In this document: positions 1 to 4,339 of the stretch, piece after piece | Layout of the letters: each line of letters begins with the position of its first letter | Numbering within the stretch: the stretch's first letter is position 1 | Assembly: GCA_031282285.1 (NCBI GenBank) | Contig: JAITEA010000071.1 | Location: 1 to 5,911, forward strand | Direction of reading: 5' to 3' | Length of the DNA: 5,911 nt | Source of the DNA: Helicobacteraceae bacterium | GTDB lineage: Bacteria > Campylobacterota > Campylobacteria > Campylobacterales > SZUA-545 | Position numbers and translations under genes: made by a program | Notes under the pieces: model-generated | Databases searched by the model: none | What the model saw: the letters and a program-made list of their open reading frames with translations, nothing else | What the model was told of the DNA's origin: nothing

Positions 1-432
1 TTGCGCGTTTACAAGCGCAGCGACTTCGATCCGCGCCGTATTACTCGCGACGCTTTCCGTTTTATTGCCATTGACGCTATTATTGGTATTGGTAACGATT
101 ACATAGTAGTAGATTGTTCCGATCGTGTCGGTTGGAGGGGTATAGCTTGCCGCCGTAGCTCCGCCGCTTATTGCCGTTCCACCGCTATTTGAGTCTGTAT
201 CATTGAAATACCATTGATAGCTAAGCGTTCCTCCGTCTGGAGAGGTTGCGCTTACGGTAAGAGGCGCAACAGGATCGCCCGAACCAAAGATATAGTTCGC
301 GCTTTTAGGCTGAGAGGTAATAACTGGAGCTTGCGCGTTTGTAGTAGTAGTTCTTCCTCCTCCTCCTCCGCTACCGTTTATATCGCAACCAATCAAGAAA
401 AACGAAACAAGCAGGATCGCGAAGCGTTTTAT
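1..432 (-). CDS. Ig-like repeat surface lipoprotein, N-terminal part, no canonical start codon, runs off the window
   Basis: The minus-strand frame is open from about 450 to base 1 without a stop. It begins IKRFAILLVSFFLIGC, a textbook lipoprotein signal peptide: Lys-Arg, a hydrophobic core and lipobox LIGC with the Cys codon at 385-387. A low-complexity linker (SGGGGGGRTTTT) follows. Then comes an Ig-like module of the kind common in secreted bacterial proteins (APVITSQPKS, LSYQWYFNDTDS, YYYVIVTNTN, ending ARIEV). TTGCGCGTTT at 1-10 recurs at 331-340, so a second module of about 110 residues probably starts at the edge. Role inferred: a membrane-anchored, possibly surface-displayed adhesin-like protein. 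The oddity is the start. The codon where Met belongs (430-432) is ATA, there is no in-frame ATG or GTG, and no ribosome site. Expression may need coupling to, or frameshift fusion with, the upstream ORF across the C tract, or the gene may be dead. The open frame and lipobox are clear; expression is uncertain. Confidence 0.62.
   Translation of the reverse strand, partial: MKRFAILLVSFFLIGCDINGSGGGGGRTTTTNAQAPVITSQPKSANYIFGSGDPVAPLTVSATSPDGGTLSYQWYFNDTDSNSGGTAISGGATAASYTPPTDTIGTIYYYVIVTNTNNSVNGNKTESVASNTARIEVAALVNAQ
355..369. repeat. (TCC)5 trinucleotide microsatellite
   Basis: Five TCC units on the plus strand (GGA on the coding strand) encode the Gly run just after the lipidated Cys. A shorter AGT run at 341-350 encodes the neighbouring Thr residues. 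Unit loss or gain would keep the frame and only change linker length. Confidence 0.8.
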
Positions 433-707
433 TAGTTTATAGCTGAAACTGGGGGGGGGGGGGGGGTGATTTCCGTCTTAAGCGAAGCTGTGGCTTTTGC
501 GTTAGGTTGCAAAGCTTGGGTTGAGATAGCGTTTTGCGACGCTTGAACGATTGAGGCGTTTTGTAACGCTTTGGTTACAGAAGCGTTCTTGTTTAAGCCA
601 AAGGCGGTTGTAGCGTTTGAATCAAACGCAAGGTCTTGACGCATTGGCGTATCAGATTGAAACGCTTGATTAATCAAAGCGCTTGAACCAAGTTGAAGTA
701 ACGACAT
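432..707 (-). CDS. Small Ala/Asn/Gln-rich protein of unknown function with a C16 tract near its end
   Basis: A 91-residue ORF starting at ATG 705-707. It has an excellent ribosome site: GGGAGGA (715-721 on the plus strand) ends 7 bases before the ATG, which is why I treat it as a real gene. I do not recognise a family. The middle is rich in Ala, Asn and Gln with Ala about every three to four residues (KNASVTKALQNASIVQASQN), suggesting a helix or short degenerate repeats. No signal peptide or membrane segment is seen. The end is TPPPPPVSAIN, where the prolines come from the 16-C tract. A poly-Pro run would be expected to slow ribosomes and need EF-P. The TAA stop (432-434) overlaps by one base the position where the lipoprotein frame would start. 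A tract of 14 or 17 C would replace VSAIN by the lipoprotein sequence. It could be a leader ORF, or the N-terminus of a larger phase-variable protein. Confidence 0.55.
   Translation of the reverse strand: MSLLQLGSSALINQAFQSDTPMRQDLAFDSNATTAFGLNKNASVTKALQNASIVQASQNAISTQALQPNAKATASLKTEITPPPPPVSAIN
451..466. repeat. Homopolymer tract G16 (C16 on the coding strand), candidate phase-variation switch
   Basis: Sixteen consecutive G on the plus strand lie inside the 3' end of the 91-codon ORF. By direct frame counting, C16 gives a stop at 432-434. C17 or C14 joins the ORF in frame to the lipoprotein frame. Long G/C tracts are the classic contingency loci of Campylobacter and Helicobacter. Exact length is unreliable in sequencing, so the stored length may not be the cellular one. 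Confidence 0.85.
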
Positions 708-714
708 TTGTCGA

Positions 715-750
715 TCCTCCCTTTGTTTGAAATAAATTGCGTCAATTCTA
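715..750 (-). promoter_or_regulatory. Candidate promoter -10 and ribosome binding site of the 91-codon ORF
   Basis: Reading the minus strand, TAGAAT (745-750) could be a -10 element, followed by about 38 bases to the ATG. The leader ends in AAGGGAGGA (SD core 715-721), 7 bases from the start. No convincing -35 is visible, which is usual in Campylobacterota. The SD is solid; the -10 is a guess. Confidence 0.4.
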
Positions 751-979
751 GCCTTTTTTCAATTAAACGATAGGTTGAAAAGTAAGATTTCTTGATCGGA
801 TCGCTAGCAAACAACGCTCTTTCGTTGATCCATCGCCAATTGTTTGCGTTTTGGCAACCTTCAATTTGAAACGCCTGATCGCTCTTGCTCCCCCCGATAA
901 GGTGGGTTTGCGAAAGGCGCCAATCCAAAAGAAATATTTGAAACCCCCCTTAGTCCCCCCTTGACAGGGGGGCGAAGCG
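722..979. other. Intergenic stretch without a convincing gene
   Basis: Open frames here lack a ribosome site and overlap the real start of the 91-codon ORF, so I see no gene. The content is AT-richer leader DNA up to about 880, then the first copies of the C/G repeat family (about 880-910 and 942-980). Confidence 0.6.
880..910 (-). repeat. Degenerate inverted copy of the C/G hairpin repeat
   Basis: Read on the minus strand this is AAACCCACCTTATCGGGGGG followed by AGCAAGAGCG. It aligns by eye with the copy at 1268-1303 (AAAC6TTGTCAG6AGGCAAAGCGGCG). It is inverted relative to the copies at 942, 1115 and 1268. Confidence 0.5.
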
Positions 980-1009
980 AGATGGATTCCCGCCTACGCG
1001 GGAATGACG
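942..1009 (+). repeat. C/G hairpin repeat followed by dRS3-like palindrome, copy 1
   Basis: AAACCCCCCTTAG is followed by a near-perfect hairpin: C6 at 955-960 and G6 at 967-972, with an extra T-A pair and loop TGAC. Then comes GGCGAAGCGAGATGG and a perfect palindrome at 986-1005, ATTCCC-N8-GGGAAT (8-bp arms ATTCCCGC/GCGGGAAT, loop CTAC). The 6+8+6 pattern is the same as the neisserial dRS3 unit. Palindromes of this type are common intergenic repeats and give spurious ORFs with RHSRVGGNP. Confidence 0.75.
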
Positions 1010-1035
1010 GGAAGCGGAGGCTCTGGCACTAAAGT

Positions 1036-1157
1036 CGCGGGAATGACGCATAAGGCGAGCGCCTCACGGGAATGATAAGAAAAAGCAGAACGGGCGCGAT
1101 CTGAGGATACTACTAAACCCCCCTTGTCGGGTGGCGAAGCGGCGCGGAGCGACGCTC
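1036..1157 (+). repeat. Intergenic repeat module A
   Basis: Its first 41 bases (1036-1076) are identical to 1188-1228. Its last 60 bases (1098-1157) match 1251-1314 apart from one substitution, changes in the G tract and a few bases of indel. Contents in order: GGGAATGACGCATAAGGCGA, a variable spacer, GATCTGAGGATACTACTAAA, C6 TTGTC with a decayed G arm, and the tail GCGGCGCGGAGCGACGCTC. Confidence 0.8.
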
Positions 1158-1170
1158 GCATAGGGGAACA

Positions 1171-1314
1171 AGATGGATTCCCGCCTACGCGGGAATGACG
1201 CATAAGGCGAGCGCCTCACGGGAATGATTGAGAAAAGGCGAAGCGAGCACGATCTGCGGATACTACTAAACCCCCCTTGTCAGGGGGGAGGCAAAGCGGC
1301 GCGGAGCGACGCTC
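1171..1314 (+). repeat. Intergenic repeat module B with dRS3-like palindrome
   Basis: Second tandem module, offset 152-157 bases from module A. It opens with a second exact ATTCCC-N8-GGGAAT palindrome (1177-1196), repeats the 41-base block (1188-1228), and has an intact C6 TTGTCA G6 hairpin (1271-1288). It ends in the GCGGAGCGACGCTC tail, which runs directly into a half tRNA-Arg at about 1308. Confidence 0.8.
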
Positions 1315-1335
1315 TAGGCGTTGAGTTACGGGCGC
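1308..1335 (-). pseudogene. Truncated tRNA-Arg, 5' half only
   Basis: On the minus strand GCGCCCG-TA-ACTC-AACGCCTA-GAGC-G-TC reproduces positions 1-28 of the intact tRNA at 1539-1614 (acceptor 5' strand, D arm, first anticodon-stem bases) with four substitutions by eye. It then breaks into the intergenic repeat. The break lies at GACGCTC, a string shared by the tRNA and the repeat tail, suggesting microhomology-mediated joining. The GG of the D loop has become CC, so it is dead as a tRNA. Confidence 0.7.
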
Positions 1336-1393
1336 AATAAAGGGCGCAATTTGTAGCGAACGGCTTATTTGCCGCCGCGATCGTTTATCGCGA
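1332..1393 (-). repeat. Duplicated tRNA-Arg promoter/leader region
   Basis: This 62-base block matches 1611-1671 with one inserted T and about three substitutions. It includes the -10 region (TACAAT there, TACAAA here), the tRNA leader and the CGCGAT-CGTTT-ATCGCG palindrome (1376-1392). It sits correctly upstream of the half tRNA, so a whole promoter-tRNA unit was duplicated. If still active it would transcribe leftwards into the repeat modules. Confidence 0.75.
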
Positions 1394-1432
1394 GCAAGTA
1401 AAGCCTACAAGACAAAAGATTAAGTTGATTAT

Positions 1433-1505
1433 TGGCGCGCTCGGAGGGACTCGAACCCCCAACCGCGGCGCCGAGAGGACGCTTTATCCGTTGAGCTACG
1501 AGCGC
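1433..1505 (-). pseudogene. Degenerate tRNA-Arg copy with damaged anticodon arm
   Basis: The acceptor stem (GCGCTCG/CGAGCGC), T arm with loop TTCGAGT, discriminator G and encoded CCA are identical to the intact tRNA at 1539-1614. The centre is broken: three bases shorter, with GTCCTCTCGGCGCCGCGGTT where the intact copy has 23 bases. I cannot fold a 5-bp anticodon stem with a 7-base loop from it. The D stem also has a C13-A22 mismatch. It lies 33 bases downstream of the intact tRNA in the same direction, so it is probably cotranscribed. Most likely a pseudo-tRNA. A non-translational tRNA is a remote alternative, since the acceptor/T half is perfectly kept. Confidence 0.7.
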
Positions 1506-1538
1506 AATAAGCGGAGTTTTATTTGTCGGGCGGATTAT

Positions 1539-1614
1539 TGGCGCGCTCGGAGGGACTCGAACCCCCAACCTGCGGCACCGGAAACCGACGCTCTATCCGT
1601 TGAGCTACGAGCGC
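1539..1614 (-). tRNA. tRNA-Arg, anticodon CCG
   Basis: Cloverleaf read by hand on the minus strand. Acceptor GCGCTCG (1608-1614) pairs with CGAGCGC (1543-1549), the discriminator is G and CCA is encoded (1539-1541). D arm GCTC/GAGC has loop AACGGATA containing GG and the A20 expected for arginine. Anticodon loop TTCCGGT gives CCG. The T arm is GGGGG/CCCTC with loop TTCGAGT and one G-T pair. The anticodon stem TCGGT/GCCGC has four pairs (one G-T) and a T27-C43 mismatch, so it is slightly weakened. Total 76 bases. It reads CGG codons. Confidence 0.9.
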
Positions 1615-1627
1615 AATAAAGGGCGCA

Positions 1628-1633
1628 ATTGTA
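1628..1633 (-). promoter_or_regulatory. -10 element of the tRNA-Arg promoter
   Basis: TACAAT on the minus strand lies 13 bases before the tRNA 5' end. It is followed by a GC-rich discriminator (TGCGCCC), typical of stable-RNA promoters under stringent control. No -35 consensus is visible. The element is inside the block duplicated at 1332-1393. Confidence 0.55.
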
Positions 1634-1653
1634 GCGAACGGCTTATTTACTTC

Positions 1654-1670
1654 CGCGATCGTTTATCGCG
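1654..1670. repeat. Perfect inverted repeat CGCGAT-CGTTT-ATCGCG
   Basis: Six-base arms with a five-base loop, upstream of the tRNA -10 and between the divergent tRNA and DUF2156 promoters. It is conserved in the duplicated promoter at 1376-1392. It could be an operator or just a product of the CGATCG-rich DNA here. Confidence 0.45.
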
Positions 1671-1700
1671 ATCGGGCGATCGGGCAAATGCTAATCAGAG

Positions 1701-1706
1701 TAAAAT
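1701..1706 (+). promoter_or_regulatory. Candidate -10 element of the DUF2156-mobB-fbp operon
   Basis: TAAAAT is followed by a T-rich leader and a strong GGAGGAG ribosome site (1722-1728) just before the ATG at 1731. It lies about 70 bases from the divergent tRNA promoter. No clear -35. Confidence 0.45.
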
Positions 1707-1730
1707 ACCCTCTTTTTTTGTGGAGGAGCG

Positions 1731-2624
1731 ATGGAGTTTTCGCCGATAAGCCTCGAGTGGCAGGCGGTTTTGGACGGCGCGTTAGCCGAGCAGGCGCCAG
1801 ACACGGCGGACGCCGTTTTTGTCAATCTGTGGCTCTGGCGCTTCGAGCGCAAGATTGAGCTTGCTAAGGATCGCGATTTTATATATATCAAACAAACCTG
1901 TCATACCTGCGACGGCGAGGAGCAGGAGCCATATTTTCTCTTTCCCGTCGGGCGCGGCAATATCAAGGCGGCGCTCGAGCGGCTCGCGAAGCATTGCGCC
2001 GCTGAGGGGACGCCGCTTCGTTTCCGTGCGCTGACCACCAAGCAGAAAGCCGCGCTGGAGGGCTGTTGTCCGCGCGGATTTGATATTAAGCACGATCGCG
2101 ACCACAGCGACTATCTCTACGACTGCGCGGCGCTAATCAATCTCAACGGGCGCGACTACCACTCCAAGAAAAACTTTATCAACCGCTTCGCCACCTTTTA
2201 CGGCATTCGCTACGAGCGGCTGAACGACACGAATTATTATGAAACAATCGCCTTTATCAACGCTTGGTTCGAGCGCGCGCCATATCCCGCCGAAGCCGAG
2301 AAAAAAGGCATCATTTCGCTGCTGAACGACTATCGCCGCTTTCGCTGTAGCTACGGGCTTCTGCGCGCCGAAGGGCAGATCGCGGCTTTTACGATCGGCG
2401 AGTCGCTGAGCGAAAACGCCGCGGTAATCCACGTGGAAAAAGCCGACGGCGCGAATTTTCAGGGCAGCTATCAGACGATCAATCAGGTTCATCTGGCGCG
2501 CGAATACGCGGACAAAACCATCATCAACCGCGAAGAAGATTTGGGGATCGAGGGTTTGAGAAAAGCCAAGCTCTCATATCACCCGATCGCCTTCGCCGAC
2601 AAGTTTAGCGCGATCGCAAGGTAA
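1731..2624 (+). CDS. DUF2156 protein, putative aminoacyl-tRNA-dependent transferase (MprF C-terminal-domain-like)
   Basis: A 297-residue protein, no signal peptide or membrane segment, so cytoplasmic. I recognise the DUF2156 (LPG_synthase_C) signature: RDHSDYLYD (123-131), LNGRDYHSKKNFINRF (138-153), a mid-region with YGLLRAEGQIAAFTIGE (208-224), IHVEKAD (233-239), SYQTINQ (246-252) and the very conserved INREEDLGIEGLRKAKLSYHP (265-285). The family has the double-GNAT-like fold of the catalytic half of MprF, which moves Lys, Ala or Arg from tRNA to phosphatidylglycerol. Stand-alone versions of this length have, to my knowledge, no proven substrate. The CHTC motif (57-60) and CC (112-113) in the N-terminal half could bind a metal but may be incidental. 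Start chosen for the GGAGGAG site. First gene of the operon; mobB follows after 18 bases. The divergent neighbour is a tRNA-Arg. Family assignment is firm, function open. Confidence 0.85.
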   Translation: MEFSPISLEWQAVLDGALAEQAPDTADAVFVNLWLWRFERKIELAKDRDFIYIKQTCHTCDGEEQEPYFLFPVGRGNIKAALERLAKHCAAEGTPLRFRALTTKQKAALEGCCPRGFDIKHDRDHSDYLYDCAALINLNGRDYHSKKNFINRFATFYGIRYERLNDTNYYETIAFINAWFERAPYPAEAEKKGIISLLNDYRRFRCSYGLLRAEGQIAAFTIGESLSENAAVIHVEKADGANFQGSYQTINQVHLAREYADKTIINREEDLGIEGLRKAKLSYHPIAFADKFSAIAR

Positions 2625-2642
2625 GCGGGCAAAAGGAGACCA

Positions 2643-3134
2643 ATGAGACGGGCGGTAGCTTTCACGGGACCTTCGGGCAGCGGCAAAACGACGTTGATCA
2701 TCAAGCTGGCGCTCGCGCTCGCGCCGCGCAAAAAGGCGGCGATCGTCAAGCACGATCCCAAAGACAAAGCGCGATTTGACGCGGAGGGCAAAGACAGCGA
2801 TCGCTTTTTCAAAACGGGCGCGAGCGTGGCGGTGGTAAGCCCGAGGCGAACTACGCTCTTTACGCACAAAACAAGCTCGATCGAGGAGATTATCGCGCTG
2901 TTCGGCGATTTTGATTATCTGTTTGTCGAGGGGCTGAAAGAACTGCCGCTGCCGCGCATAGCTGTGTTTAGAAACGCGATCGACGAGACATATTTTGACT
3001 ACGCGCAGGCAATCGCCGCCGACGAGACAATCGATCTAAAAAAGTGTAAAATACCCGCAGGTATTGACGCGCTCGACCTAAACGATCCGCGCAAAGTTTT
3101 AGAATGGATCGACAGGCGAGCTAAGGAGATTTAA
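2643..3134 (+). CDS. mobB: MobB, molybdopterin-guanine dinucleotide biosynthesis adaptor protein
   Basis: A 163-residue P-loop GTPase-type protein. The Walker A motif GPSGSGKTT is at residues 9-17. It is followed by [22 protein letters not shown] (34-55), the family's region with Dxx[22 protein letters not shown] (93-109) matches the MobB VEG-K---PK--V-R motif. MobB binds GTP and assists MobA in attaching GMP to molybdopterin, making the cofactor of periplasmic and cytoplasmic molybdoenzymes such as nitrate and formate oxidoreductases. Length is normal for the single-domain form. The ribosome site AAAGGAG is 5 bases before the ATG. The stop overlaps the fbp start (TAATG), implying translational coupling. 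mobB next to fbp is, as I recall, a Campylobacterota arrangement. MobA is not in the window. Confidence 0.92.
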   Translation: MRRAVAFTGPSGSGKTTLIIKLALALAPRKKAAIVKHDPKDKARFDAEGKDSDRFFKTGASVAVVSPRRTTLFTHKTSSIEEIIALFGDFDYLFVEGLKELPLPRIAVFRNAIDETYFDYAQAIAADETIDLKKCKIPAGIDALDLNDPRKVLEWIDRRAKEI

Positions 3135-3982
3135 TGAAAGAGGTTTTTGAGGGGATAGCCAAAGCGGCGACGCGGATCGCGGACGCTCTGGCTTACGACG
3201 ACACGGGCTATTCTGATAACAAAAACTCCACCGGCGACGTTCAGTTGAAGCTCGACATACGAAGCGATTACATCGTCGAGGAGGAGCTGAGTCGCATTCC
3301 GACCGTCCGCGCCCTCGCCAGCGAGGAAAAGGAGCATGTGGAGCCGATCAGGACGGGCGGGCAGTATCTGGTGGGCTACGATCCGCTTGACGGCAGTTCG
3401 CTTGCCGATGTCGATCTATCGCTTGGATCAATTTTTGGAATATACGAAAACAGCTTTATGGGCGCCAATCTCGCGGCGGCGGCGTATGTGGTCTATGGTC
3501 CGCGCCTTGAGATGGTTACGGCGTATAAACACAATGTGGAGTTGTGGCGGCAAGATAGCGGCGGCGAGTTTAAGTTTGTCCAGATTTTGCGCCTTAGGGA
3601 TCGCGGCAAGCTGGTGTCCCCGGGCGGAACGCAGCAGTATTGGTATCCGCACCACAAGGAGCTGATCGACTCGCTGTTTGCCGAAGGTTATCGGCTTCGC
3701 TATTCGGGCGGTATGGTTCCCGATCTGCATCAGATTTTGATCAAGGGCGGCGGGCTTTTCAGCTACCCGGGCACGACCGACAAAGCCAAAGGCAAAATCC
3801 GGCTGGTGTTTGAATCGATGCCCTTCGCCAAAGTTTTCGAGATGGCGGGCGGACTGGCGCTAAACGATCGCGGGGAGCGGCTACTGGTAAGCGAACCCGA
3901 CGGGCATCACGATACCGCGCCCTGTTTTTTTGGCTCCAAAGACGAGGTGGAGCGGGCGATGAGGGCTTATGGCAACGACTGA
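3134..3982 (+). CDS. fbp: Class I fructose-1,6-bisphosphatase
   Basis: A 282-residue cytoplasmic enzyme that hydrolyses fructose 1,6-bisphosphate to fructose 6-phosphate, the committed step of gluconeogenesis. Motifs in order: [12 protein letters not shown] (34-45); metal-binding SEEKE (63-67); DPLDGSS (83-89), the signature of the Mg-dependent, Li-sensitive phosphatase superfamily; [14 protein letters not shown] (189-202), the substrate-binding stretch; GGLFSYPGT (206-214); and [20 protein letters not shown] (221-240) with the metal-binding Glu 227. Length is somewhat short compared with about 330 for E. coli Fbp; epsilonproteobacterial versions are in my memory near 280. AAGGAG lies 7 bases before the ATG, which overlaps the mobB stop by one base. 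The next gene starts inside its last 14 bases. Gluconeogenesis is central in Campylobacterota, many of which do not use sugars. Confidence 0.96.
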   Translation: MKEVFEGIAKAATRIADALAYDDTGYSDNKNSTGDVQLKLDIRSDYIVEEELSRIPTVRALASEEKEHVEPIRTGGQYLVGYDPLDGSSLADVDLSLGSIFGIYENSFMGANLAAAAYVVYGPRLEMVTAYKHNVELWRQDSGGEFKFVQILRLRDRGKLVSPGGTQQYWYPHHKELIDSLFAEGYRLRYSGGMVPDLHQILIKGGGLFSYPGTTDKAKGKIRLVFESMPFAKVFEMAGGLALNDRGERLLVSEPDGHHDTAPCFFGSKDEVERAMRAYGND

Positions 3983-4190
3983 CGCGCCCTTAGCGGCGCT
4001 AAACGCGCTTGACGATTTTGAAAAAAAGCGCGAGGAGCAGCGCGCTATCGTGCTGTCGTGCCAGCAGGCGCGAGGGCTGAATAGCTGTTTTGCGTGCGAT
4101 AAAACTTTAGAGTGCGAGACAAGAACGCAATATGTCAACGCCGTCTATCTATCTATGAGCAAAGGCAAAAGCGGCAGCTTCGACTTCTAA
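3969..4190 (+). CDS. Conserved small Cys-cluster protein, Cj0839c-like
   Basis: A 73-residue protein whose ATG lies inside fbp (14-base overlap, different frame). It has a charged helical N-terminal half ([19 protein letters not shown]), then four cysteines at 31, 40, 43 and 49 (C-x8-CxxC-x5-C). The tail is [19 protein letters not shown]. The cysteines could hold zinc or an Fe-S cluster, but no function is known to me. A small protein between fbp and metG with this kind of tail is what I remember of Campylobacter (Cj0839c), so I call it an orthologue from memory. Here no metG follows. A GAGGG lies only 3 bases before the ATG, too close to be ideal, so translation probably depends on coupling to fbp. 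Confidence 0.75.
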   Translation: MATTDAPLAALNALDDFEKKREEQRAIVLSCQQARGLNSCFACDKTLECETRTQYVNAVYLSMSKGKSGSFDF

Positions 4191-4288
4191 TTCCCATTTG
4201 CTTCAATGTTGCGTCGCTAGGGCGCGATGAGGGAAGCGCTGGTTATAAATTAAACAAAATAGACTTTTAGAAAACGCAAAACCCTCGT

Positions 4289-4294
4289 TACAAT
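4289..4294 (+). promoter_or_regulatory. -10 element of the outer-membrane protein gene
   Basis: TACAAT preceded by a T, 45 bases before the ATG, with no clear -35. The leader contains a small hairpin CTCTT-GAA-AAGAG (4302-4314) and the ribosome site CGGAGA about 10 bases before the start. Confidence 0.5.
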
Positions 4295-4339
4295 AAGCGC
4301 GCTCTTGAAAAGAGTAAATCGCGAATCGGAGAATTCAAA

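Noticed and set aside
1..435. Plus-strand ORFs at 1-192 and 214-435
   Set aside because: They are antisense shadows of the lipoprotein frame; the serine run is just the reverse of the GGA microsatellite.
674..928. Minus-strand 84-codon ORF upstream of the 91-codon ORF
   Set aside because: It overlaps the well-supported ATG at 707, lacks a ribosome site, and its start lies in a degenerate repeat copy.
994..1203. Minus-strand 69-codon ORF with RHSRVGGNPS
   Set aside because: This is the familiar false ORF produced by the ATTCCC/GGGAAT palindromic repeat; it has no ribosome site and spans repeat modules.
930..1320. CRISPR array from the repeated blocks
   Set aside because: Only two long repeats with unequal internal segments, no regular 28-36-base repeats or equal spacers, and no cas genes.
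1425..1619. Plus-strand ORF with duplicated GGTRTPN / RRDSNPQP segments
   Set aside because: It is the antisense of the two tRNA-Arg genes; GTRTPN-type peptides are the standard false translation of tRNAs.
4191..4288. Terminator after the fbp operon
   Set aside because: I found no stable hairpin followed by a T run between 4191 and the next promoter.
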